This document shows, in pieces, positions 1 to 5,330 of a stretch of DNA of 5,330 nucleotides. The DNA is taken from assembly GCA_027021185.1 (NCBI GenBank), contig JALUUU010000255.1, positions 1 through 5,330 on the forward strand, read 5' to 3'. Within the stretch, counting starts at the first letter, position 1. Every line of letters begins with the position of its first letter. This DNA comes from an archaeon. GTDB lineage: Archaea > Hydrothermarchaeota > Hydrothermarchaeia > Hydrothermarchaeales > JALUUU01. The translations under genes and the position numbers were made by a program. The notes beneath the pieces are model-generated. The model had not been told where the DNA came from. It ran no database searches and saw only the letters and a program-made list of their open reading frames with translations.

Positions 1-1
1 T

Positions 2-1420
2 AAAGAGAATAAGACCATGGATGTGAACGTTAGCGTTCCATCAACTGGACTAAAACCTGGGACGTATAATATCAGGGTAACCGTATCATCCCCTACGAAA
101 ATTTCGTCTGTTGTAAAAAATGCTTCCTATATAATCCCAACACCTCAAATGGTTCTTAGTGGCACAACAATTGATCTTGGTAAGGTAACATTCGAATCTG
201 GCAAAGACTCATCCGAGAGCACTCTGATCGTTCAGGAAGTTGGGGGTTATACCCCTATTGAAGGCCTTAAAATTTCCCTATCTTCTGGAGAGGTTGGCTG
301 GATAACCCACTCTGAAAAAGATTACATTCCTCCAGGCGGTACCGAGAGATATACGTTCAAAGTATTTCTCCCTCAGGATGGCACCCTAGGAGAGAAAACA
401 TGGCGATACAGCCTGACAACGAACTATGCGGGCAGTAAAGAGCTTCTTGTAAAGGTTCTTGTGTATTTCCCCGGGGTAGAGGAAGCCCTGAATTACATTA
501 AATCCGTTGGCAGCCTGCCGGAGTACCCTGAGAGCAAGACCATCATAACCAGCACCGTTAATCTTTTGGAAAAAACCAAAGGCACAGTTGACACAAAGAA
601 GATCGTGTCAGTGATGTCTATCTACAGCGGGGCAAGGACTTTTCTCAAAGATATCGAAGACGTCGTGGAGAATAGGGCCCGGGGCAATCTCGTGGCAACT
701 GGTGACAGCGTCATCCGCGCCCATAGATCACTAACAAAAATGAAGGTCGGGGAGGAGAACCTAGACAGTGACTTCAGGGCAGTGATTAAGGATGGCATAA
801 ATGCGGCAGATGTGGTGTGGGAAAAAGCTTCAAACGATGCATTAAAAGACCTGGAGATTGAAGCTTCCAAGGCCAGTGAATCTAACTACAAATACGCCGT
901 TATCTACTACAAGCGGATAAGCAGGATATATGCCCTCAAGGGGGACAAGAAAAAAGCTGAGGAATTCTCGACACTGCAAAAAGATATGGAGAAGCTCTAT
1001 GAGGATTACATCACCTACGCCACTGCCAATAAAACATACGCGGATAATGAGAAGGAAAAAGCCCTCGCCAAAACTTTCAGAATAAAAGATGTCTCCTTTG
1101 TGTTAAATCCCCTAGCATTCGACTCTGTCACAGAGGGCTTGGAAAACGCTTTATCATCCTACAAGGAAGCCGAGAAGCTTTACAGGCTCGCTGGTGAAAC
1201 GGAAGACGCTGACCTGCTCGTGGATAAAATTTCCAATCTAAATGAGCAGCTCGACGCAATCAAGAAGTCTTTCACAGTATACGGTTTGTTGCTAGTGATT
1301 ATATTTGTTGGTTTCTTGATTCGTACAAGCTTGGCCCTGCAGCACTATCGCCTAGATGAGGAAGAGGGTCACGTAGGCGATATCGTGATGAAAGGAGAAG
1401 AGAAAACAAAGGAACTATAA
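2..1420 (+). CDS. Surface membrane protein, C-terminal part (5' end outside window)
   Basis: The reading frame is open from the left edge (phase starts at base 2, five codons before the first ATG at 17) and no stop precedes that ATG, so I read it as the 3' part of a longer gene. Numbering from the ATG at 17: residues 1-40 are the end of one beta-sandwich domain; about 44-150 form a second, with alternating beta strands and a PPGGTERYTF-type loop typical of archaeal extracellular Ig/COG1470-like domains. Residues about 153-415 are almost wholly alpha-helical, with TPR-like hairpins at 286-328 and 378-408. A single hydrophobic helix spans about 419-440, followed by a short charged tail. Sequons N4-V-S, N35-A-S and N338-K-T all lie before the membrane helix, which fits an outside location. 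No catalytic motif is visible. It is probably a surface-anchored structural or binding protein; function unknown. It converges on the next gene with a 6-bp overlap. Confidence 0.8.
   Translation, partial: KENKTMDVNVSVPSTGLKPGTYNIRVTVSSPTKISSVVKNASYIIPTPQMVLSGTTIDLGKVTFESGKDSSESTLIVQEVGGYTPIEGLKISLSSGEVGWITHSEKDYIPPGGTERYTFKVFLPQDGTLGEKTWRYSLTTNYAGSKELLVKVLVYFPGVEEALNYIKSVGSLPEYPESKTIITSTVNLLEKTKGTVDTKKIVSVMSIYSGARTFLKDIEDVVENRARGNLVATGDSVIRAHRSLTKMKVGEENLDSDFRAVIKDGINAADVVWEKASNDALKDLEIEASKASESNYKYAVIYYKRISRIYALKGDKKKAEEFSTLQKDMEKLYEDYITYATANKTYADNEKEKALAKTFRIKDVSFVLNPLAFDSVTEGLENALSSYKEAEKLYRLAGETEDADLLVDKISNLNEQLDAIKKSFTVYGLLLVIIFVGFLIRTSLALQHYRLDEEEGHVGDIVMKGEEKTKEL
1391..1414 (-). terminator. 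Possible pyrimidine-rich terminator for the 901-aa gene
   Basis: Directly past the minus-strand stop codon, the minus strand has 24 bases of which 23 are pyrimidines and 16 are T, including one run of four T. Archaeal RNA polymerase commonly terminates at T-rich tracts without a hairpin, so this could end the convergent transcript. The same bases encode the Lys/Glu-rich tail of the opposing protein, so the composition may simply reflect that coding. Confidence 0.3.
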
Positions 1421-4120
1421 TATACCGTGGCTTAGCCTATCCAGAATATCTTTTCTCCGCATCATGTCTTCTACACAATCGAGAATAGCGTCCGCAAACA
1501 CCAACTTAACCGCGGCCCTCAATTTCTCCACGGCTCCTCCTCTCCCATATTCCTCTTCGGCCTTTCTTACGAGGTCGTCTGCCATTTTCCACATCCCTGA
1601 GAGAGGGGTAATGGTCAATTTACCTATTTTATCTGTTATTTCATCGTCGATTAAACTCAGCCTTCGCCGAATAATTGGGATGGATGCCTCAACATATTGA
1701 GGAGGATTAGAAACGGCCTTCTCTATCTTACCCCGATCACCAAATTTAGTAGTGCATTCTTCCCCTGGTTTGCCTCCTACTTCATAGAGCTTCACGTTTC
1801 TCCAATCCAATAGTATCTCTGTCAGGTCCTGACAAACTGTCTCAGCGGTTGTAACTAGACTCTCTAGTATATCGTTGTAATCAAAATACTTCGAACCACT
1901 TGACAGATCAGATGATGCCTCAACAAAATCAACAACACTTTCAGCGAGGGATTTAAAATAGCTAGGCAGACATGTGTCCAAGTGGGAGACAGAGGTATAC
2001 CCGCGCTTAACTTCCCCCACTGCAGCTTTGAGTCTAACCTCGTCCTCCTCCCTAATACCCACAAGCGGGGTCATTTCCAGACGTACTTGCTCTTCAGGAC
2101 CCCTGAAAACGTGCTCAGTATTTATGTCCCTGTAGAATTTCCTCTCCACTCTCAGGCTATATCTGCCTCTTGCCACGTCTTCAAACACGACCCTGCCATC
2201 CTCGTCTGTATCCTTAGATCTCCCGTTTAGATGGACGGTTGCATTTATTACCGGTTTTTTAGTCTTTGAGTTAACAACTTGGATCAAGAGGCTCCCTTCC
2301 CGAAGCATTTTGAGCCCTTCAGAGACATGCTCAAGCTCTATCTGCGCCTCCTTTCTTTCGATTACGGGAGTTTTCGCTGGAGCTGTTTTTTCCTGTTTTT
2401 TTCTCCGAGAACGCAACACAAATGCTAGGAGGGCGACTAATGCTAGGGCCCCAATGACAACCAAACCTTCAGTGTTGGTCACAGCGGGACTCCCTCTTTT
2501 TTTATATTCATTAACGAGGAGAGCAACTCTGTTATCCTCAGCATACAACAATATGGAGGCATCCTCTGACATCAAAACCTTTCTCACGGGGCCTTTTGTA
2601 TCTTTGTGCCACAGCAACGTACCGTTCTGATAAAATCTCACCGCTTTTTCTGAGCCCACCAAGATACTGTTTCCATCGACAGAGACCGCAACATCCACAA
2701 TAGGATCCTGCACCGGAATACTCTGCCTCAGGATCCCCTTCGACACGTACAGAATATCTTTTCCCGCCCCCGCAACTACAGTGCCGTCCTGAATGGAGGA
2801 AATCGCTTTCACCTCCCCTGGTGCTGGATAGCTCCACAATAGAATGCTCTCATTGGAGAGGAGGTAAATCCTGTTTTTTGATGCTAATGCCAAGTTTTCT
2901 TCATCGGAGACTGAAGCGGCATTAATATTTTCATCCAGAGAAATGTTCCACAGACTGCTGCCATCAGAATGTAAATAAAGAATCCTTTTACCTGAGGCAA
3001 CAATAGCCTTTCCAAAAGGCGTTAGCGCTATGTCGCCTATTTTCTCTGGCACCGTTATATTCCATAATATATCCCCAGAGGGGGATAGGTAGAAAAGTGA
3101 TTTTTCAAATGCCGCCGCCAATGCATTTCCATCCCTCGAAATAGAAACTTTCCTGATTCCTTTGTAGCTTTTCCCCCATTCCAGTTTTCCTTTCTGACTG
3201 TAAAGCCGGATATCGTCATTAACTGTTAAAATCATAAATTGGCCATTAGAGGAAAGTCCTGTATCGCCGAGTTTTCCTGTGAATTCTTTAATCCATAGAA
3301 AGGGAGGTATGTCCCCCGTGGATGAGAGATTGAAAAGCTCAACCCTTACCTCTTCTCTTTTCCGAGTTTTGTTTCCTATAGCCTCCACTGCTATAACGTG
3401 AACCCCCAAACTCTCGTTGACTGTTTCCCATTGATACGGCAGCTCCTTGGAAACATTTTTTCCATCTATGAAAACTACGACCGAGGAGACATCTCCGTAC
3501 ACCGTCGCGTTTACCAACACTGTATCGCCGAGATTTCTCTGGACTATGCCCGCCTCAGGCTTTGGACTGTGAATTTCAACTCCCAGGTGTTCCCCTGAGA
3601 CCCTTAGAGATCCATCCATGAAGAAGACGTGCCTTTCGCCTCTACATGTCCCGCCCTGTTGATTCAATCCGTGGAAGTCCCGGGCATAATTATCCCCCAG
3701 TACAAATATAGCCCGCACAATGTAGTCTCCTTCTTTTTCGGGGGCGCTAAAAAAAAAGGGCGTGAGGTCCCCTGACTCCCTGGACCCTATGGTTCCAGAA
3801 TAAAGTTTTGCTATTTCGGCCTCGGGCTCCCAGCTTCCGAAGGCGTTCACATATATTCTGCATCCGGGGCATGCTGTTCCGAACGTCCACCTAGCCTGAG
3901 CCGTTACCTTAGCTCCTGGAACAACAGTTAATGTATCCTGCACACCACCTTTTCCCGGATCCAGGTCTAAGCCGCCAAATTTTATTATTCCCTTATAGTT
4001 AAATCCTGGGTTTACATAGTGGGTGAAAGTGGGGCACTGAGACTCGGATGCCTGGACGCTGAATTGGCTGAAAATAAATACAAAGACAAGGAACACCACT
4101 GCAACGCCTTTCTTACTCAT
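1415..4120 (-). CDS. Secreted beta-propeller single-pass membrane protein with cytoplasmic beta and helical domains
   Basis: A 901-residue protein of unknown function. Residues 1-24 are a signal peptide (KK, hydrophobic core, likely cleavage after VQA). Residues 25-170 form an unrecognised domain with four cysteines (C29, C84, C87, C159, including CPGC). About 178-262 is an Ig-like beta domain (FIDG, PYQWET). About 272-537 is a seven-bladed WD40/PQQ-like propeller: W276, W315, W353, W391, W429 and W504 repeat about every 38 residues, usually after Gly-x-Leu-Leu, with S-x-D-G turns. A transmembrane helix at about 552-570 is followed by RSRRKK, putting the C-terminus inside. Residues 610-685 resemble a CarboxypepD_reg/transthyretin-like fold; 693-901 are helical and unrecognised. 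Nine N-glycosylation sequons precede the membrane helix and only one follows it. The ATG at 4120 is chosen because it starts the signal peptide and has AAGGAG 7 nt upstream. A sensor, adhesin or envelope scaffold role is inference. Confidence 0.9.
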   Translation of the reverse strand: MSKKGVAVVFLVFVFIFSQFSVQASESQCPTFTHYVNPGFNYKGIIKFGGLDLDPGKGGVQDTLTVVPGAKVTAQARWTFGTACPGCRIYVNAFGSWEPEAEIAKLYSGTIGSRESGDLTPFFFSAPEKEGDYIVRAIFVLGDNYARDFHGLNQQGGTCRGERHVFFMDGSLRVSGEHLGVEIHSPKPEAGIVQRNLGDTVLVNATVYGDVSSVVVFIDGKNVSKELPYQWETVNESLGVHVIAVEAIGNKTRKREEVRVELFNLSSTGDIPPFLWIKEFTGKLGDTGLSSNGQFMILTVNDDIRLYSQKGKLEWGKSYKGIRKVSISRDGNALAAAFEKSLFYLSPSGDILWNITVPEKIGDIALTPFGKAIVASGKRILYLHSDGSSLWNISLDENINAASVSDEENLALASKNRIYLLSNESILLWSYPAPGEVKAISSIQDGTVVAGAGKDILYVSKGILRQSIPVQDPIVDVAVSVDGNSILVGSEKAVRFYQNGTLLWHKDTKGPVRKVLMSEDASILLYAEDNRVALLVNEYKKRGSPAVTNTEGLVVIGALALVALLAFVLRSRRKKQEKTAPAKTPVIERKEAQIELEHVSEGLKMLREGSLLIQVVNSKTKKPVINATVHLNGRSKDTDEDGRVVFEDVARGRYSLRVERKFYRDINTEHVFRGPEEQVRLEMTPLVGIREEDEVRLKAAVGEVKRGYTSVSHLDTCLPSYFKSLAESVVDFVEASSDLSSGSKYFDYNDILESLVTTAETVCQDLTEILLDWRNVKLYEVGGKPGEECTTKFGDRGKIEKAVSNPPQYVEASIPIIRRRLSLIDDEITDKIGKLTITPLSGMWKMADDLVRKAEEEYGRGGAVEKLRAAVKLVFADAILDCVEDMMRRKDILDRLSHGIL

Positions 4121-4127
4121 GCCATCG

Positions 4128-4133
4128 CTCCTT
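4128..4133 (-). promoter_or_regulatory. Shine-Dalgarno site of the 901-aa membrane protein gene
   Basis: AAGGAG on the minus strand lies 7 nt before the ATG at 4120, a good match to the anti-SD end of 16S rRNA. It fixes the start and shows that the mRNA has a leader, which matters because the tRNA gene upstream ends only 25 bp away. An ATG in the spacer (4126-4124) is in another frame and meets TGA after one codon, so it is not a credible start. Confidence 0.8.
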
Positions 4134-4140
4134 CAGGAAG

Positions 4141-4145
4141 AAAAA
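4141..4145 (-). terminator. T5 tract after tRNA-Gln(CTG)
   Basis: Five consecutive T residues on the minus strand follow the discriminator base of the tRNA directly. Short oligo-T tracts like this can terminate archaeal transcription. It is short, and the next gene begins only 20 bp further on with no room for an ordinary promoter in between, so termination here may be partial. Confidence 0.4.
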
Positions 4146-4218
4146 TAGCCCGGGACGGATTCGAACCGTCGTCGCAGGATCCAGAGTCCCGCATGATTGA
4201 CCGCTACACCACCGGGCT
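4146..4218 (-). tRNA. trnQ: tRNA-Gln (anticodon CTG)
   Basis: A complete 73-nt cloverleaf with no intron and no encoded CCA. The acceptor stem AGCCCGG pairs with CCGGGCT, with discriminator A. The D arm carries the usual GG, the anticodon stem CGGGA pairs with TCCTG around loop CTCTGGA (anticodon CTG, reading CAG), a 4-nt variable region follows, and the T arm GACGG-TTCGAAT-CCGTC is perfectly paired. A1-U72 is typical of archaeal tRNA-Gln; in the family it helps the GatDE amidotransferase recognise tRNA charged with Glu. It is second of two Gln genes and lies 25 bp upstream of the 901-codon gene. Confidence 0.97.
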
Positions 4219-4243
4219 GTCCTCTATTACTTTCAGAGGATTG

Positions 4244-4258
4244 ATTTAAATTTCTTTC
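4244..4258 (-). promoter_or_regulatory. BRE/TATA-like promoter of tRNA-Gln(CTG)
   Basis: The minus strand reads GAAAGAAATTTAAAT: a purine-rich BRE-like stretch followed by the A/T box ATTTAAAT (4251-4244). The box is centred about 30 nt upstream of the mature tRNA 5' end, which suits a start site a few nucleotides before the tRNA. It lies in the 49-bp spacer between the two tRNA genes, so the second tRNA need not depend on readthrough from the first. Confidence 0.55.
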
Positions 4259-4267
4259 CTATAGTAA

Positions 4268-4340
4268 TAGCCCGGGACGGATTCGAACCGTCGTCGCCGG
4301 CTCCAAAGGCCAGCATGATTGACCGCTACACCACCGGGCT
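4268..4340 (-). tRNA. trnQ: tRNA-Gln (anticodon TTG)
   Basis: A complete 73-nt cloverleaf, intronless, CCA not encoded, discriminator A. The anticodon stem CTGGC pairs with GCCGG around loop CTTTGGA, giving anticodon TTG (reads CAA and, by wobble, CAG). It matches the neighbouring CTG gene at 68 of 73 positions; all five differences (positions 28, 31, 34, 39, 42) are in the anticodon arm. A1-U72 is kept. It is first in the tandem pair and divergent from the prenyltransferase gene. Together the two genes read both Gln codons. Confidence 0.97.
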
Positions 4341-4357
4341 GTGCTTATGCCTCCACG

Positions 4358-4370
4358 GCAAAAGATAAAA
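4358..4370 (+). promoter_or_regulatory. Possible TATA element of the prenyltransferase gene
   Basis: The plus strand reads GCAAAAGATAAAA, BRE-like then an A/T box, centred about 31 nt before the ATG at 4397. That would place transcription start within a few nucleotides of the ATG, giving a leaderless or nearly leaderless mRNA. This agrees with the absence of a Shine-Dalgarno site before 4397. The element overlaps the tRNA box on the other strand. Confidence 0.35.
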
Positions 4371-4373
4371 CCC
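4364..4373 (-). promoter_or_regulatory. TATA-like box of tRNA-Gln(TTG)
   Basis: The minus strand reads GGGTTTTATC, with the A/T box TTTTATC at 4370-4364 centred about 27 nt upstream of the mature tRNA 5' end. Position fits an archaeal TATA element and resembles the spacing seen for the sister tRNA. The BRE side (CAAGGG) is not a strong match, so the call rests mainly on distance and A/T content. Confidence 0.45.
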
Positions 4374-4396
4374 TTGGAAAAATAAACCTTTTGCTC

Positions 4397-5221
4397 ATGC
4401 ATCCATACCTGGAGATCCTGAGGCCTCATAACTGTGTTATGGCAGGCGTAGCAGTTATTGCAGGAGTGGCCATTGCCTCTGGAGATCCATTTTCCGCCAG
4501 TTCTCTAATAGCTTTTGCCGTGGCGCTCCTCGTGTGTGGTGCTGGAAATATCGTTAACGACTACTACGATTATGAAATAGACAAAATAAACAACCCCCGC
4601 AGACCCCTACCATCCGGAAGGATGTCCCTCCAAACTGCCCACAGATATGCTGTTGCACTGTTCCTCCTCGGCGTAGCTCTAACCCTCGCAATAAGCATCC
4701 CAATCTTCCTATTGGCAGCCTTCAACGCCTCTCTTTTGTACCTCTACGCATCTTCCATCAAGAAACGAGGTGGCGCTTCTAAGAACCTGGCCGTTAGCTA
4801 TCTCGTCGCCTCTCCATTCCTTTTCGGCGGACTAGTAGCCGGCAACCCCTTAGCCACATTCCTCCTTGTTATTCTCGCCGGCCTGGCTAACACGAGCAGA
4901 GAAATCATCAAGGATATCCAGGACTACGAGGGAGATAAAGCCTTTCTTAAAACCCTCCCCGCAAAAATGGGTATAAATGGCTCCGCTAAGCTCGCCTCTG
5001 CCGTGCTCATCCTCGCCATCGCCATGAGCCCCCTACCATATCTGCTAGGGACACTGAGCTCCTATTACCTCCTTCTAGTTATTCCTGCTGACGCCCTATT
5101 TTTGCTGGCCATACCCAGATTCCTCCGGTCGCCTCGAAAACAGGCCGCTGCCACTCAAAAGATATTGAAACTCGGTATGGCCCTAGCCCTGGGGGCTTTC
5201 CTGCTTGGGAGTTTGCCTTAG
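4397..5221 (+). CDS. ubiA: UbiA-family prenyltransferase, probable DGGGP synthase
   Basis: A 274-residue integral membrane enzyme. The likely reaction is transfer of a geranylgeranyl group from GGPP to geranylgeranylglyceryl phosphate, giving digeranylgeranylglyceryl phosphate, the second ether-forming step of archaeal lipid synthesis (EC 2.5.1.42). Both Asp-rich motifs that bind Mg-diphosphate are intact: N54-D55-x-x-D58-x-x-x-D62, followed by NNPRRPLPSGR at 65-75, and D173-x-x-D176-x-x-x-D180 with K181. About eight to nine hydrophobic helices are visible. The start YLEILRPHNCVMAG is characteristic of the archaeal enzyme, and the length is normal. The open frame continues up to an ATG at 4319, but that lies inside the tRNA and would add a non-membrane 26-residue tail, so 4397 is preferred. 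Other UbiA members (menaquinone, heme or chlorophyll-type prenyltransferases) remain possible. The 3' end overlaps the opposing frame by 39 bp. Confidence 0.92.
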   Translation: MHPYLEILRPHNCVMAGVAVIAGVAIASGDPFSASSLIAFAVALLVCGAGNIVNDYYDYEIDKINNPRRPLPSGRMSLQTAHRYAVALFLLGVALTLAISIPIFLLAAFNASLLYLYASSIKKRGGASKNLAVSYLVASPFLFGGLVAGNPLATFLLVILAGLANTSREIIKDIQDYEGDKAFLKTLPAKMGINGSAKLASAVLILAIAMSPLPYLLGTLSSYYLLLVIPADALFLLAIPRFLRSPRKQAAATQKILKLGMALALGAFLLGSLP

Positions 5222-5330
5222 GTCTTTGATTTTTCCAAGGTATGTGCCGTCTATAAGATACACCTTAGCGCCTTCAAGATCTACAAGGCCTCGCCTGAAA
5301 AACGGCCCCAGTAGTTCCTGGCTTTTCCGA
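5183..5330 (-). CDS. Unidentified protein, C-terminal 48 residues (5' end outside window)
   Basis: A minus-strand frame enters from the right edge (phase starts at 5329) and stops at TAG 5185-5183. It encodes 48 residues with a protein-like pattern: a helical, Arg/Lys-rich beginning (SQELLGPFFRRG), a likely beta hairpin (AKVYLIDGTYLGKIKDL), then a polar, Pro/Gln-rich tail. The last 12 codons and the stop lie inside the 3' end of the prenyltransferase gene on the other strand. I do not recognise the family; the hairpin is faintly like small beta-barrel C-terminal domains, but the fragment is too short to assign. A plus-strand frame across the same bases is also open but reads less like protein. 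Confidence 0.6.
   Translation of the reverse strand, partial: RKSQELLGPFFRRGLVDLEGAKVYLIDGTYLGKIKDLRQTPKQESPQG
5223..5234 (+). terminator. T-rich tract after the prenyltransferase gene
   Basis: The plus strand reads TCTTTGATTTTT from the second base after the TAG stop, ending in five T. This is a plausible archaeal oligo-T terminator without a hairpin. It lies inside the coding part of the opposing minus-strand frame. Confidence 0.4.

Noticed and set aside
622..870. Minus-strand ORF of 82 codons
   Set aside because: Antisense shadow of the helical region of the left-hand surface protein; Ser/Phe-rich translation typical of such shadows.
2310..2630. Plus-strand ORF of 106 codons
   Set aside because: Lies antisense within the 901-codon gene; Ser/Thr/Ala-rich translation without domain signal. 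The same holds for plus-strand frames at 1464-1700, 1982-2230 and 3398-3598.
2538..2837. Minus-strand ORF of 99 codons, Gly/Cys-rich
   Set aside because: It is a shifted frame inside the propeller of the 901-codon gene, whose own frame is continuous and well patterned. The frame at 1864-2064 is the same case.
3790..3880. CPGC motif as a thioredoxin-like active site
   Set aside because: The surrounding residues are beta-rich and lack the thioredoxin fold pattern (no WC before it, no cis-Pro loop); structural disulfide or metal site is more likely.
4019..4249. Plus-strand ORF of 76 codons
   Set aside because: It runs antisense through the signal-peptide region of the 901-codon gene and across the tRNA-Gln(CTG) gene; a shadow frame.
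4146..4340. Direct repeat of about 73 bp at a 122-bp offset as an integration (att) site
   Set aside because: The repeat is fully explained by two intact tRNA-Gln genes with different anticodons, and no integrase or foreign cargo lies between them.
4319..4396. N-terminal 26-codon extension of the prenyltransferase from an ATG at 4319
   Set aside because: It starts inside the tRNA-Gln(TTG) gene on the other strand, has no SD site, and the family's usual N-terminus begins at 4397.

Overview
The window looks like chromosomal DNA from an archaeon, probably a euryarchaeote-type lineage. The main reasons are a UbiA-family prenyltransferase that resembles the archaeal ether-lipid enzyme DGGGP synthase, two tRNA-Gln genes with no encoded CCA and with an A1-U72 first pair, A/T-rich boxes about 27-30 nt upstream of both tRNA genes, and two large secreted membrane-anchored proteins rich in N-glycosylation sequons. 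The species cannot be named from this sequence.

Layout, left to right. (1) A plus-strand gene, cut off by the left edge, fills roughly 1-1420. It encodes the C-terminal part of a surface protein: extracellular beta-sandwich domains, a long alpha-helical, TPR-like region, one C-terminal transmembrane helix and a short cytoplasmic tail. (2) It converges on, and overlaps by 6 bp, a minus-strand gene at 1415-4120. That gene encodes a 901-residue protein with a signal peptide, a four-cysteine N-terminal domain, an Ig-like domain, a seven-bladed beta-propeller with Trp repeating about every 38 residues, one transmembrane helix, then a cytoplasmic carboxypeptidase-regulatory-like beta domain and a helical C-terminal domain that I do not recognise. 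(3) Just 25 bp upstream of that gene lie two minus-strand tRNA-Gln genes, TTG first and CTG second in the direction of transcription. They differ only in the anticodon arm. (4) A divergent plus-strand gene (best start 4397) encodes the UbiA-family prenyltransferase. (5) Its 3' end overlaps by 39 bp a minus-strand reading frame that enters from the right edge and is represented only by its last 48 codons.

The region is compact, with almost no unassigned DNA. The lipid-synthesis gene and the tRNAs are housekeeping. The less familiar content is the facing pair of envelope proteins, above all the 901-residue protein, which links a large glycosylation-prone extracellular sensor- or adhesin-like module to about 330 residues of cytoplasmic domain. 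Nothing in the window shows CRISPR, a transposase, an integrase or another defence or mobile system. The prospect of a new system rests on this modular transmembrane protein and is inference.
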